From assembly GCA_036523395.1 (NCBI GenBank), contig DATDEH010000060.1, positions 1 through 62,530 of the forward strand: a DNA stretch of 62,530 nucleotides, read 5' to 3'. The notes under the pieces are model-generated. The model did not search any database. It was given only the letters and a program-made list of their open reading frames with translations, and was not told the DNA's origin. The stretch comes from Candidatus Limnocylindria bacterium. GTDB taxonomy: Bacteria; Chloroflexota; Limnocylindria; P2-11E. Below, piece by piece: positions 8,258 to 16,566 of this stretch (positions are counted from its first letter, which is position 1; every line of letters begins with the position of its first letter). A program made the translations under genes and the position numbers.

Positions 8258-9547
8258 GTGGAGTACCTGAAGCGCACCCTACCGAACGGCGTGCGGATCC
8301 TCGTCTCGGAGATGCCGGAGACGCGCTCGGCGTCGCTGGCGGTGTTCGTCGGCGCGGGCTCGCGCATGGAGAGCCGCAAGGATGCAGGGACGAGCCATTT
8401 CCTCGAGCACATGGTGTTCAAAGGAACGGCGAAACGTCCGACCGCCGCCGACATCAGCATGGAGATCGAGAGCCGCGGCGGCGTCGTAAATGCCGCGACG
8501 GACAAAGAGGTCACCGTCTTCTGGACGCGCGTGCCGGCACGGCACTGGCGCATCGCGCTCGATGTCGTCGCGGACATGGTCCTCGCGCCGCTGCTGCGCG
8601 AGTCGGACGTCGAGTCTGAGAAGAAGGTCATCGTCGAAGAGCTTCGGATGTACCGCGATCAACCACAGGACCGCGTCCACACGCTTGTCGACGAGCTCCT
8701 GTATCCGAACCATCCGCTCGGCTGGGAGGTCGCGGGCCGCGAGCAGGTCGTGCTCGGAATGAAGGCCGACCAGATCCGCGACTTCATGGACCGCGGTTAC
8801 GCGCCGAAGAAGATCGTCATCGCGCTCGCCGGCAAGGTGGACGCGAACGAGGTGTCGGATGCGATCGCGGAGCTGTTCGCGCCGATCGCCGACCGCAAGC
8901 CGCCGCGCCTCAAGCCCGCGCCAAAGCCCTCGAAGACGCGCGTGAAGCTCCTCGGCAAGCGGACGGAGCAGGCGCACGTGTGCATCGGCTGGCGCGGCGT
9001 CCCGCAGGTGCATTCTGACAAGTACACGCTCGACATGCTCAACGCGATCCTCGGTGAGGGCATGTCGAGCCGGCTCTTCCTGGAGCTTCGCGAGAAGCGC
9101 GCGCTCGCATACGACGTGCATTCGTTCTCGTCGAACTACCTCGACGCGGGCCACGAGGTCATCTACGCGGGCATCGCGCCCGATCGGATCGGCGAGGTGG
9201 TCGACGCCGCGCTCGCGCAGGTCGCGCGCCTCCGCGACGAGATCGTGCCGCCCGACGAGCTCGAACGTGTGCGCGACTTCAACAAGGGACGTCTCGAGTT
9301 GCGCCTCGAGGACACGCGGGGTGTGTCGAACTGGCTGGCGGGGCAGGAGCTGTTCCTCGACCGCGTGCGGACCGTCGAAGAGGTGTGCGACATCATCGAC
9401 AGCGTCAGCGCCGAGGACATCCAACGAGCGGCGCAGCAGTACCTGCGACCTGACCTCGCATACGTCTCCGCGGTCGGCCCCCGCGCCGCGGTCGCCACGG
9501 TCCGCGCGCCTGAGGGCGCCGAGGTCGTGATGGAGATCGCCTCCTGA
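8258..9547 (+). CDS. M16 family zinc peptidase (catalytic type)
   Basis: A 429-residue insulinase-like protease. The inverted zinc motif HFLEH is at residues 47-51 (TSHFLEHMVFKGT), and a third-ligand Glu lies in SEKKVIVEELRMYRD about 75 residues later. A second M16 half follows to the C-terminus. The protein starts with MEYLKRTLPNGVRIL, the normal N-terminal strand, if the GTG at 8258 is used; an ATG six codons upstream is the alternative. It precedes the NDP kinase gene. A second M16 pair lies at 45.5-48.1 kb. Confidence 0.88.
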   Translation: MEYLKRTLPNGVRILVSEMPETRSASLAVFVGAGSRMESRKDAGTSHFLEHMVFKGTAKRPTAADISMEIESRGGVVNAATDKEVTVFWTRVPARHWRIALDVVADMVLAPLLRESDVESEKKVIVEELRMYRDQPQDRVHTLVDELLYPNHPLGWEVAGREQVVLGMKADQIRDFMDRGYAPKKIVIALAGKVDANEVSDAIAELFAPIADRKPPRLKPAPKPSKTRVKLLGKRTEQAHVCIGWRGVPQVHSDKYTLDMLNAILGEGMSSRLFLELREKRALAYDVHSFSSNYLDAGHEVIYAGIAPDRIGEVVDAALAQVARLRDEIVPPDELERVRDFNKGRLELRLEDTRGVSNWLAGQELFLDRVRTVEEVCDIIDSVSAEDIQRAAQQYLRPDLAYVSAVGPRAAVATVRAPEGAEVVMEIAS

Positions 9548-10017
9548 GCCCCGAGCAGATCGTCGAGCGCACCCTCGTCGTGCTGAAGCCCGATGCGGTG
9601 CAGCGCGGTATCTCGGGTGAGATCCTGACGCGCTTCGAGCGCCGCGGTCTGCGCATCGCGGCTCTCCGTTTGCTTCGCGTCGACCGCGCGATGGCCGAGA
9701 AGCATTACGCGGTCCACAAGGGGAAGTTCTTCTACGACGACCTCGTGAAGGTGATCAGCTCGTCGCCGGTGGTCGCGATGGTGCTCGAGGGGCCGAACGC
9801 GATCGCCGTTGTCCGCGCGATGGTCGGGGCGACCCGGCCCCACGAGGCCGCGCCGGGCACGATCCGTGGCGATTACGCGCTCGTCGGGCTGCGCAACCTC
9901 GTCCATGCGAGCGACGCGCCAGAGACCGCGAAAAGCGAGATCGCGCTGTGGTTCTCCGACGGCGTCGTCGACTACACGCGCGACGTGGAGCGCTGGATGA
10001 CCGAGGACAAGGCCTGA
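9544..10017 (+). CDS. ndk: Nucleoside diphosphate kinase
   Basis: A 157-residue Ndk, which transfers the gamma-phosphate of ATP to NDPs. The active-site His121 is in RNLVHASDAPETA, and EGPNAI and IRGDYA are in place. The first strand VERTLVVLKPDAVQRG is only complete if translation starts at the CTG at 9544. No ATG, GTG or TTG occurs in frame between an upstream stop (9511) and that CTG, and a GTG at 9580 would remove the strand. GGAG sits 8 nt before the CTG, and the CTG overlaps the preceding TGA. A CTG start is therefore inferred. Confidence 0.9.
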   Translation: MSPEQIVERTLVVLKPDAVQRGISGEILTRFERRGLRIAALRLLRVDRAMAEKHYAVHKGKFFYDDLVKVISSSPVVAMVLEGPNAIAVVRAMVGATRPHEAAPGTIRGDYALVGLRNLVHASDAPETAKSEIALWFSDGVVDYTRDVERWMTEDKA

Positions 10018-10511
10018 CTCCCAAGCGCGACCGCCCGAGTATCCCGAAGGGCTACATCACGCGTGGCCCGAAAGGCATGCTCGCGTGGACCGATGTCGAG
10101 AAGATCCTTCACAACGGCCGTTACTACTGGATCTCGACGACCGACGCCGATGGTCGCCCGCATCTCGTGCAGCAGTGGGCCGCCTGGGTCGACGATCACC
10201 TGTACTTCGAGGGCAGCGAGCGCACGCACTGGGCCCTGAACCTCGCACGAGATCCGCGCGTCGCGTTCGGGACACAGACCGGAACGCGAGCGCTCTTCGG
10301 ACAGGGCACCGTCGAGGTGGTGCGTGGCGCGGCGCCAGCCGTCGCGAAGAAGATCGCTGGCCAGTACGCCAGGAAATACGGGCGGGCCTTCGATTACCGG
10401 CCTAAACCCGAGCAGTACGAGAAAGGTCACGTCTTCCGCGCTAAACCCTCGAAGATCATCGCCTTCGATGTGAAACACTTCACCGCGTCTGGGACCCGCT
10501 TCACGTTCTAG
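10014..10511 (+). CDS. Pyridoxamine 5'-phosphate oxidase-like (PPOX, possibly F420/flavin) protein
   Basis: 165 residues forming a split-barrel flavin-binding fold: YYWISTTDADGRPHLVQQWAAW, then YFEGSERTHWALNLARDPRVAFG. This pattern is typical of PPOX-class proteins that bind F420, FMN or haem. Homology needs residues before the first internal ATG (10077), so the CTG at 10014 is the likely start. It overlaps the ndk TGA (CTGA) and follows GAGGA. A GTG further upstream lies inside ndk and would add an arginine-rich shadow sequence. Confidence 0.8.
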   Translation: MTPKRDRPSIPKGYITRGPKGMLAWTDVEKILHNGRYYWISTTDADGRPHLVQQWAAWVDDHLYFEGSERTHWALNLARDPRVAFGTQTGTRALFGQGTVEVVRGAAPAVAKKIAGQYARKYGRAFDYRPKPEQYEKGHVFRAKPSKIIAFDVKHFTASGTRFTF

Positions 10512-10537
10512 CGGCTGTGGGTAGGGGGTAGGGGAGC

Positions 10538-10765
10538 ATGGCGACGTTACTTCGCGCGTCACTTCTGCTGCGTGTCGGCCATGGCGAAAGACAGCTCGTC
10601 GTACGCGAGCTTCGTTCCGACCAGCGTGTCATGCAGCGGATCAATCCCGGCACGCCGGTCGACGACAAGCCCTGGACCGAGATCGGGCGCTACAAGGATC
10701 TCGAGAAAGAGCGCGAGCGGCTGCGGGTCGATGGCTGGGAGATCGAGGAACCGAGCCTCCGCTAG
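10538..10765 (+). CDS. Small hypothetical protein (75 aa)
   Basis: A 75-residue frame with a good purine-rich site (GGGGAG, 1-2 nt spacing from the ATG is short). The C-terminal half (KPWTEIGRYKDLEKERERLRVDGWEIEEP) looks like a real charged helix. The N-terminal half is less convincing, and the next in-frame ATG would leave 44 residues. Not recognised. It ends 42 bp before the M23 remnant. Confidence 0.4.
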   Translation: MATLLRASLLLRVGHGERQLVVRELRSDQRVMQRINPGTPVDDKPWTEIGRYKDLEKERERLRVDGWEIEEPSLR

Positions 10766-10807
10766 CGACGCGCTCGTCCGTCGGGTGGACTTGCGTCCGG
10801 TGTATGA

Positions 10808-11029
10808 GCGCTCTCGATCATCGCGCATGCCGGCGGCCTCGTTTCCGTCTACGCGCATCTCGACGACACGTTCGCGCGTCCGCCGGTGCGTATCGGGGAT
10901 GCGGTCCGGGCAGGTCAGGTGATCGGCTTCGTCGGACTCACCGGCATCACGACCGGCCCGCACCTTCACTTCGCCGTGCTGCGTGCCGGTCAGCCGATCG
11001 ATCCGCTCCCGCTGCTTACCTCGCGTTAG
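10808..11029 (+). pseudogene. M23 (LytM) peptidase remnant, 5' truncated
   Basis: The frame reads IIAHAGGLVSVYAHLDD, then GDAVRAGQVIGFVGLTGITTGPHLHFAV, and ends with a proper stop. This is the second half of a LytM zinc endopeptidase domain, including the HLHF motif. The first half, with the HxxxD zinc ligands, is missing. An in-frame TGA lies at 10805-10807, and neither other frame upstream encodes the missing half. Likely the decayed end of a cell-wall hydrolase gene. Confidence 0.75.
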
Positions 11030-11047
11030 CGCGGGGGACCCGCACGC

Positions 11048-12400
11048 CTAGAGCGGATGCAGCGCGCGAAGGAATTCGTCCGCGAACGCCGCGATGGGTT
11101 GCAGGAAGCCGTCCGGCTGCACGCCACCGATCAGTAGCGCCGCGAACACGAACCCGCCGACGATCCCGGCGATCGGTCGGCGCTCGATGCGCCAGCGGTC
11201 GGGTGCGGTGCGGAAGATCGCCATCGCCGCGCGCAGCTGCGCGACGAGAACGCCGAGGGTCGCGACGACGAGCGCGGTGCCCATCCAGCCCGAATACGAG
11301 TACGCGATGAGCTCGACAAAGAAGTGGCCTGGGAACGCAACGAGCGGCGGCGCGCCGATCATCGCGAAGCCTCCGACCACGAACGCGAGCGCGGCGAGCG
11401 GTGCGGTCGTCGCACTCGGGCGGTCCGCGCCGGCGCGACGCTCGAGCGTCCCGGCGGCGAGGAGCTGCTGTGTTGCGGCGAGGCCGGTCACGAGTGCGAT
11501 CGCCATCGCGCCGATGATCCCGGGGCCGGACAGCGTCGCGATCCCCACGAGCGCCTGACCGAGGTTCGCGATCACTGAGTACACCGCCACGCGCCGCAGC
11601 TCGGTGGACCCGGTGGCGAGGAACGCCCCGCCGAGCGCGGACACGAGCCCGAGCGCGAGGAGCAGGTCCTGCACCTTTCCGATCTGCACGATCGCCGGGA
11701 GCAGACCGGATAGCACGAGGATCTGCGCGAACGCGATGAAGGTCGTCGGCACGAGCACGCCGAAGTAGAGCGCGAGCGCGGACGCGGGGACCTCCGACGC
11801 GAGTAGCGCGGCGTGCGTGTGGAACGGGATCGCCGCGAGCTTGAGCGCGAACGCGACGACGATGATCACGACGAGGAGCACGAACGTCGCGGGGGGCTGG
11901 TCGCGTCCGAGGCTCGCTGAGAGGGCCAGCGCCGCCATGCCCAGGCAGCCGCCGAGCGCCACGAAGCTGAAGTGGCGGTAGGCCGCCTCCGCGCTCCGGT
12001 TGCGGTGCACCTGGAAGGTGAACGAGCCGACCGGAACGAGCAGCCCGAGCAGCAGCGTGGCGTAGATCGCGATCGGTGTGGTGAGGACGAGTACCGCGAT
12101 CACGACCGCGGCGACGACAAGGGCGGTCGGGAAGAAGTTGTACGCGGGCTCGTCGACCCATACCGCGAGCACCAGGAGGCAGAGCGTTCCCAGCATGACG
12201 ACCGCGGCGAGGCGTGCCAGTTCCGACATGCGCCAGGGCAGCTCGAGCACCTCGCCCGATGCATCCGTCGGCATGAGCGCGACGACTGCGATCGCAGCCA
12301 CGAGCGCCGCGAGCGTCACCGTCCCCACGACCGCAAGTCGCTTGCGGACGCCAAACGCGACGAGCGCCGCGACGCCGAGGAGCGAGACGACCTCGATCAC
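11048..12400 (-). CDS. NuoN/HyfF-like proton-translocating membrane subunit
   Basis: A 450-residue, ~12-14-segment polytopic protein of the NuoL/M/N antiporter-like family. The best-conserved part is FALKLAAIPFHTHAALLASEVPASALALYFGV, matching the lysine-bearing helix 7 and following loop of NuoN. The helix-5 glutamate expected in this family is not evident (LLVPVGSF at that place). The GTG start overlaps the TGA of the middle gene. It is the last gene of a three-gene module with no catalytic hydrogenase or dehydrogenase gene beside it. Confidence 0.75.
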   Translation of the reverse strand: MIEVVSLLGVAALVAFGVRKRLAVVGTVTLAALVAAIAVVALMPTDASGEVLELPWRMSELARLAAVVMLGTLCLLVLAVWVDEPAYNFFPTALVVAAVVIAVLVLTTPIAIYATLLLGLLVPVGSFTFQVHRNRSAEAAYRHFSFVALGGCLGMAALALSASLGRDQPPATFVLLVVIIVVAFALKLAAIPFHTHAALLASEVPASALALYFGVLVPTTFIAFAQILVLSGLLPAIVQIGKVQDLLLALGLVSALGGAFLATGSTELRRVAVYSVIANLGQALVGIATLSGPGIIGAMAIALVTGLAATQQLLAAGTLERRAGADRPSATTAPLAALAFVVGGFAMIGAPPLVAFPGHFFVELIAYSYSGWMGTALVVATLGVLVAQLRAAMAIFRTAPDRWRIERRPIAGIVGGFVFAALLIGGVQPDGFLQPIAAFADEFLRALHPL

Positions 12401-12984
12401 GCCTCGCGCGCCGCCCTCTGGTTGACGATGAGGAATGCCCCTGCCAGCGCGACGACCACCTGGAGCCACGAGAACAGCAGCGTCAACGCGAGATGCGGGC
12501 CGGGTACGAGGCGCACCAGCAGCTGCGTCCCCGTGAGCATGAGCAGCGCACCGAGCGAACCGCGGACGGCTCCCCGCGCCGTCAGCAGGATCGCGATGCC
12601 CGAGGAGAGGAGCCAGAACGCGGCCACCTCGGTCGTCACGCCGCTCGGATCCGGGCCGAGGAGATTCGTGTTGATCTCATCGCCCGTCTCGGGACGCAGG
12701 AACACGAACGCTGCCGCCGTCGTCGCTGCGGCCACGACCGTCGCGATCCAGAGCCGCCATCCGGGATCTTCGCCGTACCGCCGATCGCGGGCCGCGACGA
12801 AGAGGATCGCCGAAGCCACGAGCGCGGCACAGGCCGAGACCACGACCTGTGCCACAGCGAGGCTGCCGTCGTCGATGAGATGCGCAGCGAGCGCGACGCC
12901 AAAGAACGCGATCGCCATGTAGCGCAGCTGGCGCGCGCTGTTCGCCGCGAGCGTTGTGACCGCGACGATCGCGAGCAACAGCAT
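12397..12984 (-). CDS. HyfE-like small membrane protein
   Basis: 195 residues with about six hydrophobic helices. Position between NuoL-like and NuoN-like genes, size and topology match HyfE (hydrogenase-4 component E), which is NuoK-related. Sequence support is weak: the two membrane glutamates of NuoK are not obvious. The ATG at 12984 overlaps the previous stop (TGATG), and its own stop overlaps the next start, so the three proteins are made together. Confidence 0.55.
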   Translation of the reverse strand: MLLLAIVAVTTLAANSARQLRYMAIAFFGVALAAHLIDDGSLAVAQVVVSACAALVASAILFVAARDRRYGEDPGWRLWIATVVAAATTAAAFVFLRPETGDEINTNLLGPDPSGVTTEVAAFWLLSSGIAILLTARGAVRGSLGALLMLTGTQLLVRLVPGPHLALTLLFSWLQVVVALAGAFLIVNQRAAREA

Positions 12985-14759
12985 CAGCGCAGCGCCCAGA
13001 CGAGGAGCGTGGCGATGAGCGTGAGCGCGAGCCAGACCCCGGCGCGTTCCTCGAAGGCCGCGAAGATACCGGATACGGTCGTCGCCGATCCGGCCAGCGC
13101 GCGGAATGACGAGGACGCGATGGGGACCGGATCGGCGGCGGAGACCACGGCTTCGAGCCGCGTGCTGAGCGGGGTCAGCTCGGGTAGGAGGGCGCGTACC
13201 GCGCGTGCCACGACGACCAGAAGTGTCGCGACGATCGCAACGACCGGTACCAGCGTCACAAGCTCGTCGAGGCTTCGCGTGTTGGGTCGGCCCATCGCGT
13301 CGGACATCGCATCGACGACCGGCAGCGTGAGCGCGAGAACGACCATGACCGTGCCGAGGAACGACGCGATCGATGCCGAGATGTCCAGGTCGGCGGGAAC
13401 GGCTGCGATGCTGAGCCGTCTGCCTACATGCGCGAGCTCGAGCCCGACGACGGCACCGGCTGCGACGATGGCCAGGACCGCTGTGAGGAGATCTGACGTA
13501 TCGAACGCGCCGACTGCGATCGTGAGCGCACCGGCGACGACCACGGTTGAGCTGGTCATCGCGGTGATGTACGAGCGGTGTGGCGGCATCCAGAACGCGT
13601 CCGTCACGGCCGCGAGCCCGCCGCCCGCCAGCACGACGAACGCGCCGGCGAGAGCCATCGGCGACCCGGTCGCGAGCGCGATCCAGAGCGCCGCGATGAC
13701 GACGTCGTATCGCGATACGGCCCACTGCTCGGGCAGCGCCAACGAGACGGCTGCGGTGTACGCGATCGTCAGCAGCGAAGCGAGGAGGATGAGCTGGCTC
13801 CAGTGAATGAACGGGTAGACAAGGATGAGTACCAGCACCAGCAGCGAGATCACGATCCGCCGCCGCAGTGTGGGCTTGCCTCGCCGCAGGACGAAGCGCA
13901 GCGCGAGCGCGGCGACGACGACGGCGATGAGGGCCGGCGAGACGATCGCGGGAAGTCCGAGCGTCGCAAGATCGATGCGCGTCACACCGAGTAGGCGGCA
14001 CAGCACGAGCGTCGCGCCAAGACCCGCGGGCATCGTGAGCAATCCGCGAAGACTCTCGCGCTCGCCGGTCTCCTCACTGCGATAGCCCCACGGGACGAAC
14101 GGATAGAGACCCGCGAAGAGGGCCGCGCCGAGCGATGCCGCGAGGATCACGCCTGGCGTTGTCGCTTCCGGCGAGATCGTGTCGAAGCGGAACGATGCGC
14201 CCCCGAATCTCGATATGAGAAGCGCAGCGACGACGAAACCTTGAACACCGCCGGCGAGATAACCGGTGACGCGCGCGACCGCCGCCGCTGGCGAGACGAG
14301 CACCGCGATGAACGACGTGCTTGCCGCGAGCGCACCGAGAACGACGATGTCGGCGATCAGGTCGTCGGTGACGGCGAGTGTGATGAAGATGAGACCGTTC
14401 AAGAGGATCACCGGTCGCAAGAGCTGGTGCCGAGCACTCACACGTGTCGTGGCCACCAGAGCAGCCGCGACATAGAGGGCGCCGATCGCAAGGCCAATGG
14501 CAGCGAGACCATCCAGGCGATACGAGGCTTGGATGGTCGGTCCCCCCACCGCCGACCATTCCCACAGCGCCTGTCCACGCGCGCGTTCGGGATCGAGCGC
14601 GACGTACATAAGGAGTGGTGCAAGGCCCGCGATCGCGCAGCAGGCCACGGCCAACGGTATCCGCCAACGACGCGCTCGACGCGGCATGACAAATGCGAAC
14701 GCGAGCGCGGAAAGTGACAGAGCCACAACGAAGAGGATCAGTTCGGCTCGCACGAGCAC
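12984..14759 (-). CDS. NuoL/HyfB-like membrane subunit, diverged
   Basis: A 591-residue, ~16-helix protein. The order and spacing (VTDDLIADIVVLGALA, then LGAALFAGLYPFVPWGY) match helices 5 and 7 of NuoL/HyfB. The glutamate normally in the WEL motif and the lysine normally in TKSAQ-PFH are both replaced, so the usual proton-path residues appear lost; this is an eye alignment. The GTG start at 14759 has TACCTT 6 nt upstream, in the 18-bp gap shared with rpoN. Confidence 0.65.
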   Translation of the reverse strand: MLVRAELILFVVALSLSALAFAFVMPRRARRWRIPLAVACCAIAGLAPLLMYVALDPERARGQALWEWSAVGGPTIQASYRLDGLAAIGLAIGALYVAAALVATTRVSARHQLLRPVILLNGLIFITLAVTDDLIADIVVLGALAASTSFIAVLVSPAAAVARVTGYLAGGVQGFVVAALLISRFGGASFRFDTISPEATTPGVILAASLGAALFAGLYPFVPWGYRSEETGERESLRGLLTMPAGLGATLVLCRLLGVTRIDLATLGLPAIVSPALIAVVVAALALRFVLRRGKPTLRRRIVISLLVLVLILVYPFIHWSQLILLASLLTIAYTAAVSLALPEQWAVSRYDVVIAALWIALATGSPMALAGAFVVLAGGGLAAVTDAFWMPPHRSYITAMTSSTVVVAGALTIAVGAFDTSDLLTAVLAIVAAGAVVGLELAHVGRRLSIAAVPADLDISASIASFLGTVMVVLALTLPVVDAMSDAMGRPNTRSLDELVTLVPVVAIVATLLVVVARAVRALLPELTPLSTRLEAVVSAADPVPIASSSFRALAGSATTVSGIFAAFEERAGVWLALTLIATLLVWALR

Positions 14760-14764
14760 TGGGG

Positions 14765-14771
14765 TAAGGTA
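14765..14771. promoter_or_regulatory. Bidirectional -10 for rpoN and the NuoL-like module
   Basis: On the plus strand TAAGGT (14765-14770) ends 7 nt before the rpoN GTG. On the minus strand TACCTT (14771-14766) ends 6 nt before the NuoL-like GTG. The two hexamers are offset by one base within an 18-bp intergenic gap. Confidence 0.5.
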
Positions 14772-14777
14772 GCCGAA

Positions 14778-16220
14778 GTGGATATGCGTCTAATGCCTCA
14801 GCAGCAGCTGAAGGTGACTCCGAAACAGATCGCCGCGAATGCGATCCTGCAGCTGTCTTCACTCGAGCTCCAGGACGCGATCAATCAGGAGCTGGCGGAG
14901 AATCCCGCGCTCGATCTCGAGGAGCAACAGGTGTGCCCGCTCTGCGGGCAGCCGCTGCCAGGACGCGTTTGCCTGAACTGCTTTGGTCTCGCGAAGGCGC
15001 CACGGCAGAATGATCCTGAGACGGAGCCGCTCGAGGGCTCGAGTCTCATGCAGCGCGACGACGACGGCGACGAGTTCGATCCGGTCGTCCGCGCCGAATC
15101 AGAGCAGACGCTCGCCGAATGGCTGTCGTGGAACGTGCGCGTGCTCCTCCCAGCGCGCCTGCTCCCGATCGCCGAGTACCTCATCGGCAACATCACCGAG
15201 AACGGCTACCTTGACCCGGGCGTGACGATCGAGCAGGCGGCGGAGACGATGAAGGTCTCGGTCGCCGACGCGATGCGCGCGCTGCGCGCGATCCAGTCCG
15301 TCGAGCCGTGGGGCATCGGCGCACGCGACGTGCGCGAATGCATGCTCATTCAGATGGAGCACCTCGAGGAGGTCGGCGAGGAGGTACCACGGCACGCGCG
15401 AGAGATCATCACCGACCACTTCCGCGAGCTGGGCGAGCACAAGTTCGGCGACGTCGCACAGGCGCTTCACATCACTCGCGAAGAGGTCCAGGCCGCGTGG
15501 GACTACATAAAGGACAACCTCAACCCGCACCCGGCGCAGGGCTTCGCCGCCGGGCCGGACGGCACGAGCATCGGCGGGCGCGAGGTCGGGCTGCGTCCCG
15601 ACGTGATCATCACGAAGGCGGAGAGCGGCCAGTACGAGGTCGAGGTGATCGAGTCGCGGCGCTTCCTGTTGCGCGTGAACCCCGTTTACCGCCAGCTCAT
15701 CCTTCAGCTGCAGGCCGCGCGCAAGGAAGGCGCCGCGACGGTGCCGATGAACGATGACGACCGCCAGCACATCCGCGAGTACGTCACGCGGGCCAAGTTC
15801 TTCATCGACAACATCAACCAGCGCCGGCAGACGATCCTGCGGATCACCGAGGTCATCGTCGAGTGCCAGCTCGAATTCCTCGAGCACGGGATCCAATCAC
15901 TGCGGCCGCTGACGCGTGCCGAAGTGGGGGAACGCATCGGGATGCACGAGTCGACGGTCAGTCGCGCCACCGCCGGCAAGTTCGTGCTCCTTCCCAGCGG
16001 TCAGGTCGTCCCGTTCGCGATGTTCTTCACCGCGTCGCTCGGGACCAAGGACGTGATCAAGGAGATCATCGACGCCGAGGACCGCGGGCGGCCGTTCTCC
16101 GATCAGGAGATCGTCGAGAAGCTCGCCGACAAGCACGGGATCAAGCTGGCGCGGCGGACGGTGGCGAAGTACCGCGAGGAGCTGCAGATCCTGCCGGCGC
16201 GGCTACGGAAGCACGTCTAG
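14778..16220 (+). CDS. rpoN: RNA polymerase sigma-54 factor with zinc-finger insert
   Basis: 480 residues. The N-terminal activator-interacting region is rich in Gln and Leu (QQQLKVTPKQIAANAILQLSSLELQ). The core-binding domain has GYL and LRAIQSVEPWGIGARDVREC; the HTH/UP region is at ~350-400 (GERIGMHESTVSRAT). The RpoN box ARRTVAKYRE is at 458-467. Between region I and the core-binding region a CPLC-x8-CLNC motif (Cys53, 56, 65, 68) adds a probable zinc finger absent from enterobacterial RpoN. No sigma-54 activator (AAA+) gene is in this window. The GTG at 14778 is used; an ATG two codons on is also possible. Confidence 0.95.
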   Translation: MDMRLMPQQQLKVTPKQIAANAILQLSSLELQDAINQELAENPALDLEEQQVCPLCGQPLPGRVCLNCFGLAKAPRQNDPETEPLEGSSLMQRDDDGDEFDPVVRAESEQTLAEWLSWNVRVLLPARLLPIAEYLIGNITENGYLDPGVTIEQAAETMKVSVADAMRALRAIQSVEPWGIGARDVRECMLIQMEHLEEVGEEVPRHAREIITDHFRELGEHKFGDVAQALHITREEVQAAWDYIKDNLNPHPAQGFAAGPDGTSIGGREVGLRPDVIITKAESGQYEVEVIESRRFLLRVNPVYRQLILQLQAARKEGAATVPMNDDDRQHIREYVTRAKFFIDNINQRRQTILRITEVIVECQLEFLEHGIQSLRPLTRAEVGERIGMHESTVSRATAGKFVLLPSGQVVPFAMFFTASLGTKDVIKEIIDAEDRGRPFSDQEIVEKLADKHGIKLARRTVAKYREELQILPARLRKHV

Positions 16221-16231
16221 GCGGCGGCGAC

Positions 16232-16510
16232 CTACTTGGCGGCAATCTTGAGCGAGCTGTTCCCCTTCGCCGGCGCTTCCCCGAGGGCCTTCTTGATCTC
16301 ATCCACCGCCGACGCCTCGACGTGGTAGCCGAACGAGGTGCGGCGAACGCCCGGCAGCTCCTTGCCCCGCAGCGCGTCGCGCAGCGCGTGCTCGCGCCAG
16401 CCGATCCGCTGGGCGAGCTCGTTCGTGGTCAGCCAGTCGCGGTCCTTGCTCTTCTGCTTCTCGGACGCGTCGGCCTTGGGTGCGCTCTTCGAGGCCTTCT
16501 GTGGTGGCAT
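16232..16510 (-). CDS. Small helix-turn-helix / MerR-excisionase-like protein
   Basis: 92 residues. After a Lys/Ser-rich N-terminus, WLTTNELAQRIGWREHALRDALRGKELPGVRRTSFGYHVEASAVDEIKKAL reads like a winged-helix DNA-binding domain of the MerR/excisionase type, with a basic C-terminal tail. Likely a nucleoid-associated or regulatory protein; the target is unknown. Convergent with rpoN (11-bp gap). TATCGT lies 7 nt before the ATG. Confidence 0.65.
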   Translation of the reverse strand: MPPQKASKSAPKADASEKQKSKDRDWLTTNELAQRIGWREHALRDALRGKELPGVRRTSFGYHVEASAVDEIKKALGEAPAKGNSSLKIAAK

Positions 16511-16517
16511 GTCTCGA

Positions 16518-16523
16518 ACGATA
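16518..16523 (-). promoter_or_regulatory. Predicted -10 (TATCGT) of the HTH gene
   Basis: TATCGT on the minus strand ends 7 nt before the ATG at 16510, without a Shine-Dalgarno. Confidence 0.4.
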
Positions 16524-16566
16524 CCCGGTTTGCGCGCCCCCGCCGTCCCGCCCTAAACTGCCGCCG

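Noticed and set aside
10559-10969. Minus-strand 136-codon gene opposite the 75-aa ORF and M23 remnant
   Set aside because: No domain, Arg-rich composition, and it lies opposite recognisable M23 coding sequence.
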